From the NCBI GenBank assembly GCA_902781505.1, contig CACZJL010000004.1, positions 1 to 64,000 on the forward strand: 64,000 nucleotides of DNA. The letters run 5' to 3'. Below the pieces are notes generated by a model that was not told where the DNA came from, did not search any database, and saw only the letters and a list, made by a program, of their open reading frames with translations. This DNA is from an uncultured Lachnospiraceae bacterium. GTDB taxonomy: Bacteria > Bacillota > Clostridia > Lachnospirales > Lachnospiraceae. Each line of letters opens with the position of its first letter. Position 1 is the first letter of the stretch. The translations under genes and the position numbers were made by a program. Positions 27,445-38,100 of this stretch are shown piece by piece.

Positions 27445-30400
27445 ATGAAATTCTTTGAGACATTCCCAACATTAAAATTGCCGCAGGATCTCGCGGATTA
27501 TATGAAGGACGTGGAAGTCGTAGATATCAGAAAGAGTTCTACGAATACCCTGGTTCGTATCATCACGTCCAGCCAGATTCTGATCAGTAAGCGTGTTATT
27601 TTTAAAGTTCAGGATGCCTTAAAGAAGCAGGTATTTCGTACCAAGCAGATGAAAGTTCGTATCCTTGACAGATACCGCCTCTCACAGGCCTATACACCGG
27701 AATATCTGATTAATGAATATAAAGAATCCATCGAATTGGAACTCGACAAGTACTGGACAGTTGCCGGAAGTCTGTTTAAAAACGGAAGCTATGAGTTTAA
27801 GAAGCCTTATGAAATGACGATTGTTCTTGAAGAAGGCGAACTTGCATCGCAGTTCACCGGACAGATTCAGGAATATTTCCGGATGATGTTTAAGAATCGT
27901 TTTTTGATGGATGTTGATGTAGTATGTACGACGAAGGAACGCGTGAATAACCGCTACGAGCGTGAAAACGAGCATCTCCTTGCCATTAAGGTTCAGCAGA
28001 TTTCTGCACAGTTTGAAAAGGCGAAGAGTGAAGCGGCTGAAAAAGAGAAGGAGAATACGAAGTCTTCTTCCGGTTCTTCTAATAATTACATGAAGAAGGA
28101 GGAGCGTCCTGAGTACAGATATCGTAAGTCCATGACCAAATCGGAAGATGTGCTGTACGGGCGTGACTTTGATGATGATGTCATCAAGCTTGACACAGTC
28201 ATTACGGAATGCGGCGATATTACGTTTGAGGGTATGGTCTTCAATGTGGAAGAGCAGCCAATTCGTAATGAGCGTACAATTCTGATTTTCGATATGACCG
28301 ATTTCACCGATTCCATTACCTGCAAGATGTTTGTAAAGGATGAGGAGCTCGATGAGCGTAAGGAGTTCATCAAAAAGGGTAATTTCCTGAAGGTGAAGGG
28401 TACAACCGAGCACGATAAATTTGCCGGTGAAGTTACGATTCCTCATGTGGTTGGTATTAAGAAGTCAAACGATCCGAGAAAGAGAAGAGAAGATCTGGCG
28501 TTAGATAAGAGAATTGAACTGCATTGCCATACAAAGATGTCTGACATGGATGCGGTTTCAAGTGTTACCAGCATTATCAAACAGTGCATCAGCTGGGGGC
28601 ACAAGGCGGTAGCTATCACAGATCATGGAAACGTGCAGGCATTTACCGAGGCCTACCACACGATGCGAGATCTTCAGAGTGATTATGCCAAGAAGGGCAA
28701 GGAACTGGATTTCAAGGTAATTTACGGCCTGGAGGGCTATATTGTCGACGATACCAAGATGCTTGTTCGAAATCCGAAGGGACAGAGTTTTAAGGATACC
28801 TTTGTGGTATTCGATATCGAGACCACGGGCTTTTCTGCGAAGGAAGACCAGATTATCGAAATTGGTGCCGTGAAGGTGACGGATGGGAGAATCGTAGACC
28901 GGTTCAGTACGTTCTTAAATCCAAAGCGTCCGATTCCGCCTCGAATCACAAAGCTTACAAGCATCACAGATGCGATGGTAATCGATGCACCGGATATCAA
29001 AGAGGTTCTGCCGAAGTTCCTCGATTTTATCGGGGATGCCGTCCTTGTCGCACACAATGCGGACTTTGATACGTCCTATCTGATTGCGAAGTCAGCGGAT
29101 CTTGGAATTGAGAAGGAATTCACGATTGCGGATACGGTTACGATGGCGCAGATGCTGATTCCGAACCTTTCAAATTACAAGCTCGATACGGTTGTCAGCT
29201 ATTTAAACTGTGACCTCGGTCACCACCATCGTGCGGTGGATGATGCGGAAGCAACGGCGGGGATTTTTATCAAGCTGGCTAAGATGTGTGAGGAGCGCGA
29301 TATTTTTAACCTCGATCAGTTAAATGAGAGGGGAATTCACTATACCGATGAGCAGCTTTTAAAGATGCATCCAAATCACTGTGTTTTCCTTGCAAGAACG
29401 GAGGAAGGCCGCTGTAACCTGTACCATTTGGTGTCAGAGTCTCATATGAAGTACTTCGGAGGCCGTGGTAAGAAGGTTCCGAGAATTCCAAAGAGCCTGG
29501 TTGAGCAGTACAGAGAGGGAATTATCATTGGCTCTGCATGTTCTGCAGGTGAACTGTTTGACTCGATTTTACGTGGTGTTCAGCCGCAGGAGATTGCGCG
29601 TATTGTCAGCTTTTATGACTATCTGGAAGTGCAGCCTGTCGGCAATGACCGGTATTTAATTGAAGACGAAGATTACTCCTTCATTAATACGGAGGAAGAT
29701 ATCAGAAATATCAACCGTCAGATTGTGGAGCTTGGTGAGAAGTTCCATAAGCCGGTTGTAGCAACATGCGACGTTCATTTCCTGAATCCGGAAGATGCTA
29801 TCTCCCGTGCGATTATTCAGTGTGGCGGCGGTATGCGCGATTTTGATTCGCAGCCACCTCTGTATTTGCATACGACAGAAGAGATGCTTCATGAGTTTGA
29901 TTACCTCGGACAGGATAAGGCAAGGGAAATCGTTGTCATCAATCCTAATCGTATTAATGATTGCTGCGAGCCGATTGTTCCGGTGCGTCCTGACAAACGA
30001 CCACCGGTCATCGAAGATTCTGATCAGTTGCTTCGTAAGATTTGTAATGACAGGGCACATGAGATATATGGTCCGGTGCTTCCGGATGTTGTCGAGAAGC
30101 GTCTGGACAGAGAACTGAATTCCATTATTTCTAACGGTTACTCCGTTATGTATATCATTGCGCAGAAGCTGGTTTGGAAGTCAAACGACGATGGATATCT
30201 GGTAGGTTCAAGAGGCTCTGTAGGTTCCTCCTTTGCTGCAACCATGGCCGGTATTACGGAGGTTAACCCGCTTTCACCTCATTATTTATGTCCGCATTGT
30301 TATTATGTGGATTTTGATTCGGAAGAGGTTTTATCTTATTCCGGTGGCGCAGGCTGTGATATGCCGGATAAGAGATGTCCGAAGTGCGGTCATAAGCTTA

Positions 30401-31962
30401 AGAAGATGGGATTTGATATTCCGTTCGAGACGTTCCTGGGCTTTAAGGGCAACAAGGAGCCTGATATCGATTTAAATTTCTCTAACGAGTATCAGTCGAA
30501 GGCACATGCCTATACCGAGGTTATTTTCGGTAAGCATCAGACCTTTAAGGCTGGTACAATCGGTGCGGTTGCGGACAATACAGCGTTTGGTTATGTTTCC
30601 AAGTACTTTGAAAAGAAGGCGGAAAGAACCGGTGTTCCGATTATCAAGCGTAAGGCGGAGAAGACCCGTCTGCTTCAGGGCTGTCTTGATGTCAAGCGTA
30701 CAACGGGTCAGCATCCGGGCGGTATTGTTGTACTTCCGGTGGGAGAGGATATCAATACCTTTACCCCAATTCAGCATCCGGCTGATGATATGACAAGCCC
30801 GATTACGACAACGCACTTTGATTATCACAGTATTGACCATAACTTGCTGAAGCTTGATATCCTGGGTCACTTAGATCCTACAATGATTCGAATGCTGCAG
30901 GATCTGACCGGTGTTGATCCTTTGGATATTCCGCTTGACAGTAAGGAAGTTATGTCGCTGTTTAAGGATACATCTGCACTTGGCATCAAGCCGGAAGATA
31001 TCGGCGGCACGAAGCTTGGCTGTCTTGGTATCCCTGAGTTTGGTACAAACTTTGCCATGAACATGTTAATTGAAACAAAGCCGACGCAGTTCTCGGATCT
31101 GGTACGAATTTCCGGTCTGTCACACGGAACGGATGTTTATTCCGGCAATGCGGAGGTGCTGATTAAGGAGAATATCTGTACTATCAGTACGGCTATCTGT
31201 TGTCGAGATGATATCATGGTTTACCTGATTCATATGGGGCTGGATTCGGAGGAAGCCTTCACTATTATGGAGCGTGTGCGTAAGGGTATTGTAGCTAAGG
31301 GCAAATGTAAGGAATGGGGTAAATACAAGGAGGATATGATTTCCCACGGCGTGCCGGAATGGTATATCAGTTCGTGCGAGAAGATTAAATATATGTTCCC
31401 GAAGGGTCATGCGGCGGCGTATGTTATGATGGCGTGGCGTGTTGCCTGGTGTAAGGTGTTCTATCCACTTGCTTACTACACAGCGTATTTCTCGATTCGT
31501 GCGGGTGCCTTTGATTATGAGAAGATGGCGGTCGGCCAGAGTCACTTAAAGGCGCTTCTTCTCGATTACAGAAGACGTGACAAGGAGAAGCAGCTTTCCA
31601 ATACGGAATCCGACGAACTGATTGTTATGAATCTTTGTGAGGAAATGTATGCGAGAGGCTTTGACTTTATGCCGGTTGATATCTACCGAGCCAAGGCCAG
31701 ATCCTTCCAAATTTTTGACGGCAAGATCATGCCTTCCTTCAAGGTTATTAAGGGCGTCGGAGAATCAGACGGTGAAAAGATTGAAATCGCAGTCGAGGAG
31801 CTTCGGGCCAACAATCCAAATGCAAAGTTCCTTTCAAAGGATGATTTAAAACAGAAGGCGGGCGTTGGTGATACAACCATCAACAAGCTCTCAGAGCTTG
31901 GCCTTTTAGACGGCATGACGGACTCCAACCAGCTGTCTATCTTTGATATGACTGCGTTCTGA
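27445..31962 (+). CDS. polC: DNA polymerase III alpha subunit, Gram-positive type
   Basis: A 1505-residue replicative polymerase. Order of parts: N-terminal domain and OB fold (to about 340), PHP domain starting with ELHCHTKMSDMD (about 358), an inserted 3'-5' proofreading exonuclease with VFDIETTG (about 455-620), the second part of PHP, and the polymerase core. The core carries a zinc-binding CPHC...CPKCG element (about 949-985), the catalytic region EPDIDLNFS (about 1005) and GQHPGG. A C-terminal helix-hairpin-helix region includes KQKAGVGDTTINKL. The ATG is 5 bases after ispG stops, so the two are translated from one message. Confidence 0.98.
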   Translation: MKFFETFPTLKLPQDLADYMKDVEVVDIRKSSTNTLVRIITSSQILISKRVIFKVQDALKKQVFRTKQMKVRILDRYRLSQAYTPEYLINEYKESIELELDKYWTVAGSLFKNGSYEFKKPYEMTIVLEEGELASQFTGQIQEYFRMMFKNRFLMDVDVVCTTKERVNNRYERENEHLLAIKVQQISAQFEKAKSEAAEKEKENTKSSSGSSNNYMKKEERPEYRYRKSMTKSEDVLYGRDFDDDVIKLDTVITECGDITFEGMVFNVEEQPIRNERTILIFDMTDFTDSITCKMFVKDEELDERKEFIKKGNFLKVKGTTEHDKFAGEVTIPHVVGIKKSNDPRKRREDLALDKRIELHCHTKMSDMDAVSSVTSIIKQCISWGHKAVAITDHGNVQAFTEAYHTMRDLQSDYAKKGKELDFKVIYGLEGYIVDDTKMLVRNPKGQSFKDTFVVFDIETTGFSAKEDQIIEIGAVKVTDGRIVDRFSTFLNPKRPIPPRITKLTSITDAMVIDAPDIKEVLPKFLDFIGDAVLVAHNADFDTSYLIAKSADLGIEKEFTIADTVTMAQMLIPNLSNYKLDTVVSYLNCDLGHHHRAVDDAEATAGIFIKLAKMCEERDIFNLDQLNERGIHYTDEQLLKMHPNHCVFLARTEEGRCNLYHLVSESHMKYFGGRGKKVPRIPKSLVEQYREGIIIGSACSAGELFDSILRGVQPQEIARIVSFYDYLEVQPVGNDRYLIEDEDYSFINTEEDIRNINRQIVELGEKFHKPVVATCDVHFLNPEDAISRAIIQCGGGMRDFDSQPPLYLHTTEEMLHEFDYLGQDKAREIVVINPNRINDCCEPIVPVRPDKRPPVIEDSDQLLRKICNDRAHEIYGPVLPDVVEKRLDRELNSIISNGYSVMYIIAQKLVWKSNDDGYLVGSRGSVGSSFAATMAGITEVNPLSPHYLCPHCYYVDFDSEEVLSYSGGAGCDMPDKRCPKCGHKLKKMGFDIPFETFLGFKGNKEPDIDLNFSNEYQSKAHAYTEVIFGKHQTFKAGTIGAVADNTAFGYVSKYFEKKAERTGVPIIKRKAEKTRLLQGCLDVKRTTGQHPGGIVVLPVGEDINTFTPIQHPADDMTSPITTTHFDYHSIDHNLLKLDILGHLDPTMIRMLQDLTGVDPLDIPLDSKEVMSLFKDTSALGIKPEDIGGTKLGCLGIPEFGTNFAMNMLIETKPTQFSDLVRISGLSHGTDVYSGNAEVLIKENICTISTAICCRDDIMVYLIHMGLDSEEAFTIMERVRKGIVAKGKCKEWGKYKEDMISHGVPEWYISSCEKIKYMFPKGHAAAYVMMAWRVAWCKVFYPLAYYTAYFSIRAGAFDYEKMAVGQSHLKALLLDYRRRDKEKQLSNTESDELIVMNLCEEMYARGFDFMPVDIYRAKARSFQIFDGKIMPSFKVIKGVGESDGEKIEIAVEELRANNPNAKFLSKDDLKQKAGVGDTTINKLSELGLLDGMTDSNQLSIFDMTAF

Positions 31963-32046
31963 CGCTGTGGTTTTGCGGCGGGCTTGATTTTTCTTTCAGG
32001 ACAAGGTAACATATACAAAATCTGAACTTTATGAAGAGAGGTTATT

Positions 32047-32523
32047 ATGCTTAAGAAGTACTTAATTGTATTTTTAGTATCCATGGTTCCGTTGATTGAG
32101 TTAAGAGGTGCGATTCCGGTATCTCAGGCCTATCAGCTTCCTTTACTGCAGTCCTATATTGTTGCGGTAGTAGGAAACATGATTCCGGTTCCATTCATCT
32201 ATCTTTTTGCAAGAAAGATCTTAGAGTGGGGCAAGGATAAGAAAGTCATCGGAAAGTTCTTCACATTCTGCCTGGAAAAGGGTGAAAAGGGTGGAAAGAA
32301 GTTAGAGGAGAAGGCGGGCAACGGCCTGTTTATCGCTCTTTTATTATTCGTAGGAATTCCACTTCCCGGCACAGGTGCCTGGACAGGAGCCCTTGCGGCG
32401 TCCATCTTAGATATGGGCTTTAAGAAGAGTACGGTAGCAGTTCTCTTAGGCGTACTTTTTGCCGGAGTCATCATGGGAACCGTATCTGCACTTGGATTCG
32501 GAGCCTTCTTCCATTTTGCATAA
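32047..32523 (+). CDS. Small multidrug-export-type membrane protein (COG2426)
   Basis: A 158-residue integral membrane protein related to the COG2426 family, named for export but without proven function. It opens with LIVFLVSMVPLIELRGAIPVS, where ELRGAIP is the family signature, and has a second conserved half with VGIPLPGTGAWTGALAAS. Four membrane segments are visible, with a lysine-rich loop at about 65-95. GAGAGG before the ATG. Terminator at 32529. Confidence 0.85.
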   Translation: MLKKYLIVFLVSMVPLIELRGAIPVSQAYQLPLLQSYIVAVVGNMIPVPFIYLFARKILEWGKDKKVIGKFFTFCLEKGEKGGKKLEEKAGNGLFIALLLFVGIPLPGTGAWTGALAASILDMGFKKSTVAVLLGVLFAGVIMGTVSALGFGAFFHFA

Positions 32524-32528
32524 TAGTG

Positions 32529-32552
32529 GCCGGGTCGTTCGACCCGGCTTTC
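32529..32552 (+). terminator. Terminator after the COG2426 gene
   Basis: GCCGGGTC/GACCCGGC with GTTC loop, then TTTCCC. Confidence 0.75.
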
Positions 32553-32637
32553 CCGCATAAACACTGGTGTGGCAGGCCAGGATGCTTAAGAAAAAGCGGA
32601 TTTTTCAATTTTTTTTGAAAAAAATTTTAAAAAAGGG

Positions 32638-32666
32638 TTGCCAAAATGCGAAATGCACGTTATTAT
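32638..32666 (+). promoter_or_regulatory. Promoter of tRNA-Glu
   Basis: TTGCCA 32638-32643 and TATTAT 32661-32666, spacing 17, preceded by an A/T-rich tract at 32601-32634 that could act as an UP element. Confidence 0.75.
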
Positions 32667-32686
32667 ATCACAGTAATGTGAAACAC

Positions 32687-32758
32687 GGCTTGTTGGTCAA
32701 GTGGTCAAGACGTCGCCCTCTCACGGCGAAGACAAGGGTTCGACTCCCTTACAAGCTA
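32687..32758 (+). tRNA. tRNA-Glu, anticodon CTC
   Basis: Acceptor GGCTTGT/ACAAGCT (one G-T pair at the end), discriminator A. Anticodon stem TCGCC/GGCGA encloses loop CTCTCAC, so the anticodon is CTC, reading GAG. T-loop GTTCGACTC present. CCA not encoded. Confidence 0.94.
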
Positions 32759-32773
32759 TTTGCAATAACTGAC

Positions 32774-32805
32774 TTAAGTGGGCCTGAAGGGGTCCACTTT
32801 TTTTG
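32774..32805 (+). terminator. Terminator after tRNA-Glu
   Basis: AAGTGGGCC pairs with GGTCCACTT (one wobble) around TGAAGG, followed by a run of T. Confidence 0.75.
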
Positions 32806-32862
32806 GTATTAGCCGCAGTAATTGCAAGCATAAAAACTGAATATTATGAAAGGAATGAATGC

Positions 32863-33327
32863 ATGAGTAGAAGAGACATAATCGAATCACGCACGATCGA
32901 ACTGATTCAGCCTATCATTGAACAATGTGGTGTTGAACTGTGGGATGTGGACTACTTAAAAGAAGGCAAAGAGTTTTATTTAAGAGTCTATATCGATAAG
33001 CCAGAAGGCGTTGGCGTGCTTGATTGCGAGGCAGTAAGCAGAGCATTTAACGAGATTCTCGACAGAGAAGACTACATCGATAACGAATACATCTTTGAAG
33101 TCAGCTCACCGGGACTCACACGACCTTTAAAGAAAGAAAGAGACTTTGAGCGCTCCATCGGAAGAACGGTTGATGTAAAGCTTTACACAGCTGTGGATGG
33201 AACGAAAGAATATACAGGAGATCTTAAAAGCTTTACAGCAGATGAGATCACCATCACCGTGGGCGATGAAGAGAAGACAATCGAGAGAAAGAACATCTCA
33301 GGAATTCGTCTCGCATTTATTGATTAA
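32863..33327 (+). CDS. rimP: Ribosome maturation factor RimP
   Basis: A 154-residue factor needed for 30S subunit assembly. The RimP core is visible: CGVELWDVDYLKEGKEFYLR, VYIDKPEGVGVLDCEAVSR and the signature EVSSPGLTRPLKKERDF, then a C-terminal SH3-like domain. ATG 32863 gives the usual N-terminus and has AAAGGA upstream; the frame open to 32803 would run through the tRNA terminator. It is first in the rimP-nusA-rnpM-ylxQ-infB order found across Firmicutes. Confidence 0.96.
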   Translation: MSRRDIIESRTIELIQPIIEQCGVELWDVDYLKEGKEFYLRVYIDKPEGVGVLDCEAVSRAFNEILDREDYIDNEYIFEVSSPGLTRPLKKERDFERSIGRTVDVKLYTAVDGTKEYTGDLKSFTADEITITVGDEEKTIERKNISGIRLAFID

Positions 33328-33346
33328 TCAGGAGGATGATAAAAAG

Positions 33347-34519
33347 ATGAATGGAGAATTAATCGCAGCATTAAATATGCTCGAAGAGGAAAAGGGAATC
33401 AGCAAGGAGCTTATGTTCGATACAATCGAAAGAGCACTTTTTGAAGAGTACAAAGAGCAGTTCTCATCTGTAGAAAACTGTCATGTAGAAATTGACAGAG
33501 TTACAGGTGATTTCCATATCTACTCTGATTGTGATGTTATCGAAGATGATAACCTTGCAGCAGACGGTATGACAATCGGTATCTCTAAGGCAAGAGAAAT
33601 CAATCCGGATGTAAAGCTTGGCGATACAATCTCTGTAGAGTACTTCTCGGACGATTTCACACGTAAGGCTGCACAGAAGGCAAAGGGTGCCATTGTACAG
33701 GCAATCCGTGAAGCTGAAAAGAGCGCACTCTACAACGAGTTCCATTCCCGTGAGAAGGATATCGTAACAGGTATTGTTCAGAGGGTAGATGACCGTGGAA
33801 ACATCCTCATTGAGGTTGGTAATACACAGACAGTTCTCAGAGCAAACGATCAGATTCCAGGTGAAGTTTACCGCCCAGGTGACCGTATCCGTGTCGTAAT
33901 CGTAAGTGTAGAAAATAAGGGTAAGGGCGGAATTCAGATTCGTGTTTCCAGATCTTCTTCCTTACTTGTTAAGAGACTCTTTGAAGAAGAAGTTACAGAA
34001 ATCGCTGATGGCGTTGTAGAAATCAATGGTATCGCAAGAGAAGCCGGATCCAGAACAAAGATGAGCGTTTACTCCAACAACGAGAACGTTGATCCAATCG
34101 GTGCATGTGTAGGTCCTAACGGCGCAAGAGTAAGAGCAATCGTAGATCAGCTCCATGGTGAGCAGATCGATATCATCAACTGGGATGAGAATCCAGCTCA
34201 GTTCATCGTTAATGCATTAAGCCCTGCAAAGGTTGTTTCCATCTCTGCAGATACAGATGAAAACAAGGCATTAGTTGTAGTTTCTGATCAGCAGCTCTCC
34301 CTTGCAATTGGTAAGGCAGGCCAGAACGTTCGTCTTGCTGCAAAGCTTTGCGGATATGGCATCGATATCAAGAGCGAGAGCCAGTACGCTGAAATGAGCG
34401 GTGACGAAGAAATGACAGCTGTTGAATACGATGATGATGCTGAAGCAGCAGAGGACGAATTCGAAGCAGAAGAGTTCGAAGAAGTAGAAGCAGAAGATGC
34501 TCCTGTCTCCGAAGAATGA
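33347..34519 (+). CDS. nusA: Transcription elongation/termination factor NusA
   Basis: A 390-residue NusA that binds RNA polymerase and affects pausing, termination and antitermination. It has an N-terminal polymerase-binding domain (1-130), S1 (about 135-205, from EKDIVTGIVQRVDDRGN), then KH1 and KH2 (about 215-345) with VGPNGARVRAIVDQLHGEQ and AIGKAGQNVRLAAKL. A C-terminal acidic tail of Asp, Glu and Ala replaces the extra repeats seen in E. coli. ATG 33347 follows AGGAGGATG; the open frame to 33197 overlaps rimP and is not used. Confidence 0.97.
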   Translation: MNGELIAALNMLEEEKGISKELMFDTIERALFEEYKEQFSSVENCHVEIDRVTGDFHIYSDCDVIEDDNLAADGMTIGISKAREINPDVKLGDTISVEYFSDDFTRKAAQKAKGAIVQAIREAEKSALYNEFHSREKDIVTGIVQRVDDRGNILIEVGNTQTVLRANDQIPGEVYRPGDRIRVVIVSVENKGKGGIQIRVSRSSSLLVKRLFEEEVTEIADGVVEINGIAREAGSRTKMSVYSNNENVDPIGACVGPNGARVRAIVDQLHGEQIDIINWDENPAQFIVNALSPAKVVSISADTDENKALVVVSDQQLSLAIGKAGQNVRLAAKLCGYGIDIKSESQYAEMSGDEEMTAVEYDDDAEAAEDEFEAEEFEEVEAEDAPVSEE

Positions 34520-34534
34520 TAGAAGGTGATTCTT

Positions 34535-34810
34535 TTGGCAGAGAAGAAGAAACCTTTAAGACAGTGCACAGGCTGTCGGCAAATGAAAGAAAAAAAAGAC
34601 ATGATCCGCATCGTTCGTGATGAAGACGGGCACTTGGAGCTCGACACCACGGGAAGAAAGAACGGTAGAGGCGCGTATATCTGTAACACAGAAGAATGCC
34701 TGAAAAAGGCATTTGCCACGAAAGGCCTTGAACGTTCATTTAAGATGCAGATTGATGAGGCCGTTTTAAACAGCCTTATGGAGGAGTTAAGACACAGTGA
34801 ATCGAGATAA
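34535..34810 (+). CDS. rnpM: RnpM/YlxR-family RNA-binding protein
   Basis: A 91-residue protein of the YlxR family, recently linked to RNase P activity in Bacillus. The signature is RQCTGCRQMKEKKDMIRIVR and KNGRGAYICNTEECLKKA, with four cysteines. The start is probably TTG 34535, since AAGGTGA lies 6 bases before it; the GTG at 34526 overlaps that site. It overlaps ylxQ by 14 bases, as is common for this pair. Confidence 0.93.
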   Translation: MAEKKKPLRQCTGCRQMKEKKDMIRIVRDEDGHLELDTTGRKNGRGAYICNTEECLKKAFATKGLERSFKMQIDEAVLNSLMEELRHSESR

Positions 34811-35105
34811 GGTTTTATCTATGATCGGCCTGGCTACCAGAGCCGGTAAGACGGCAAGCGGTGGTCTGGCGCTTGAGGAAGCAGTAAAAGGTGGTAAAGC
34901 ATTTTTAGTCGTTCTGGCTGATGATGCTTCAGACCGTACAAAGAAAGATGTTCGCAATATGTGTGAGTTTCGAAGTGTGAAGCTTATGACATATGGAACG
35001 AAGGAACAGCTTGGAATGGCTTGCGGCAAGGAATACCGATCCGGTGTGGCAATCACGGATGAAGAACTTGCGAAAGCAATCACGAAGGCTTTTGAAGATA
35101 GATAA
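34797..35105 (+). CDS. ylxQ: L7Ae/L30e-family ribosomal-like protein YlxQ
   Basis: A 102-residue member of the L7Ae/L30e/S12e family, RNA-binding proteins that recognise kink-turns in many cases. The core includes SMIGLATRAGKTASGGLALEE and FLVVLADDASDRTKKDV. GTG start at 34797 with GGAGGAG about 10 bases upstream. Located between rnpM and infB as usual in Firmicutes. Confidence 0.93.
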   Translation: MNRDKVLSMIGLATRAGKTASGGLALEEAVKGGKAFLVVLADDASDRTKKDVRNMCEFRSVKLMTYGTKEQLGMACGKEYRSGVAITDEELAKAITKAFEDR

Positions 35106-35137
35106 ATACCTGTCACGTGAAGGAGTAGAACGGATAC

Positions 35138-38100
35138 ATGAGAGTACATGAATTAGCAAAAGAACTTGGAGTACAGAGCAAGGACCTTGCAGAATACTTA
35201 AGTTCTGATAAGAAAAAATATGCAGCAGTAAGTGGTGTCGATGCAGATGACGAAAGAAAGGCACGTTCAAAGTTTGGCAAGCATGAGAGCAAGCCGGTTG
35301 CACCAGCACCAGCTAAGGCTGAGGAGCCAAAGAAGGAAGCTACAGGTAACGAAGTGAAGAAGGAACCAAATCCAAAGCACAACATTGTTACATTAAACTT
35401 CCAGCAGAACAGCTCAAACGGCAATCGTCACAATAACGGCCGTAATGATCGTAACAATAACAGACGTGGTGCTTACGACAACAGAAATAACAACAATAAC
35501 AACAATAACAACAATAACAGACGTGGTGGATATACAAACCAGCAGCCAGCTCGTCCAATCACTGCAAAGCAGAGAGAAGAGATGCGCGACCGCAACCAGG
35601 AAGTGGTTGTAGCAGGACCTGCAAGAGAGAAGACTGCAGAAGAAATTCGCGCAGAAATCGAAGCAAGAAAGAACCGTGTTAATTCCATGGCTCAGCAGCA
35701 GGTAGAAAAGCCGGCTAAGCAGGTTTCTGATCGTTCTGATGACAGAAACAATGGCGAGAGACGTTCTGATGACAGAAATAACGGTGAGAGACGTTTCGAC
35801 GACAAAAATAACGGCGGAAGATTTGGCGATAGAAACAACAACGGTGAAAGAAGATCTTACGGCGACAGAAACAACAACGGCGAAAGAAAATCTTACGGCG
35901 ACAGAAACAACAATAACGGCGAAAGAAGACCTTACGGCGACAGAAACAATAACAACGGCGGAAGATCCGGCGACAGAAAAAATAACAACGGTGAGAGAAA
36001 ATCTTTTGGCGACAGAAACAATAACAACGGCGGAAGATTCGGCGACAGAAACAATAACAACGGTGGAAGATTCGGCGACAGAAACAATAACAACGGCGGA
36101 AGATTCGGCGACAGAAACAATAACAACGGCGGAAGATTTGGCGACAGAAACAACAATAATGGCGGCAGATTTGGTGACAAGGATGGCAATCAGAAGCGTT
36201 CTTTCGGTGACAGAAATGGTCGTGGTACCGGCACAGGAAGAAGAGATTTTGGCGGCAAGTCAAATGATGCAGGCTTTGTTGTAGAGCAGAAGCCAGATTC
36301 CAAGAACTTCAACAGAAGAAACGATAACCGTAAGAAGGTTCGTAAGAATGAGGAAGAAAAGGAAAACTTAAAGTTTTCTCAGAATCAGGCTCATAAGAAA
36401 AAGCAGCAGGAGAAGAAGGAAGAGGTTATCAAGACAATCCAGCTTCCGGAGACCATCTCTATCAGAAATCTTGCTGATAAGTTAAAGGTTACGCCGGCTG
36501 AACTTGTTAAGAAGCTGTTCTTACAGGGCAAGCTTGTAACGGTAAATGATGATCTTGAGTATGAGGCAGCAGAAACAATCGCTTTAGAGTACAACGTACT
36601 CTGCGAGCCTGAAGAAGTAGTCGATGTAATCGCTGACCTTCTTGAGGATACAGAAGATGCTGAGGATACGCTTGTTCCAAGACCACCTGTTGTCTGCGTA
36701 ATGGGTCACGTTGACCATGGTAAGACATCCCTTCTTGATTATATCCGTAAGTCTCATGTAACTGCAGGCGAGTCCGGCGGTATTACACAGGCAATTGGTG
36801 CGTATACAGTTAAGAGCCAGAGTGGTAAGCAAATCACATTCCTTGATACTCCCGGTCATGAAGCATTCACAGCAATGCGTATGAGAGGTGCACAGTCTAC
36901 AGATATCGCAATCCTTGTTGTTGCTGCTGATGACGGTGTAATGCCTCAGACAATTGAAGCTATCAACCATGCCAAGGCAGCAGGTGTAGAAATCATCGTT
37001 GCAATCAACAAGATTGATAAGCCAAATGCCAACATCGAAAAGGTTAAGCAGGAACTTACAGAGTATGGCTTAATCTCTGAAGATTGGGGTGGTTCTACAA
37101 TATTCTGTCCAGTATCTGCTCATACAGGGGAAGGTGTTGATAACCTTCTTGAAATGATCATGCTTACTGCAGAAGTGCTTGAATTAAAGGCTAATCCAAA
37201 CCGTGATGTAAGAGGTATCGTAATCGAAGCACAGCTTGATAAGGGTCGTGGTCCGGTTGCAACAGTTCTCGTACAGAAGGGTACTCTCCATGTTGGTGAC
37301 TTCGTTGCTGCAGGTGAGGCTCATGGTAAGGTTCGTGCAATGATCAACGACAAGCAGAAGAGAATCCGCACAGCTGGCCCATCTATCCCGGTTGAAATCC
37401 AGGGTCTCTCAAGCGTACCTAAGGCCGGAGAAATCTTAAAGTCCTTCAACTCAGAGAAGGAAGCACGTACATTTGCCGAGACATTCGTATCTGAAGGCAA
37501 GAAGAAGCTTATTGACGATACAAAGAAGAAGCTGTCCCTTGATGATCTCTTTGATCAGATTAAGGCCGGTAACGTTAAGGATCTGAACCTCATTGTCAAG
37601 GCTGATGTTCAGGGTTCTGTAGAAGCCGTTAACACAAGCTTACTGAAGCTTTCTAACGAAGAAGTTCAGGTTAAGATTATTCACTCCGGTGTTGGTAACA
37701 TCACAGAGTCTGACGTGATCCTTGCATCTGCTTCTAACGCAATCATCATCGGCTTCAATGTAAAGCCTGACAATCAGGCATCTCAGACAGCTGATACAGA
37801 GCATGTTGATGTTCGTCTCTACAACGTTATCTACAACGCAATTGAGGACGTACAGGATGCGTTAAACGGTATGCTTGATCCAATCTTTGAGGAGCAGGTA
37901 ATCGGTCATGCTGATATCCGCGCTATATTCAAGGCATCCGGTGTTGGTAACATCGCCGGTGCGGTTGTAACAGATGGTAAGATTACAAGCAAGGCATCTG
38001 TAAGAATCAAGCGTGCAGACAACCTGATCTTCGATGGTAAGATTTCTTCCCTTAAGAGATTCAAAGATGAAGTTAAGGAAGTTAAGTCTGGTTATGACTG

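Noticed and set aside
27682-28446. 254-residue minus-strand frame inside polC
   Set aside because: Antisense shadow of the PolC N-terminus, no start context or domain.
35715-36263. Cys/Arg-rich minus-strand frame and a CRISPR-like look over the infB repeats
   Set aside because: The repeat units are contiguous 33-bp codon repeats of IF-2 without unique spacers, so it is neither a CRISPR array nor a cysteine-rich peptide gene.
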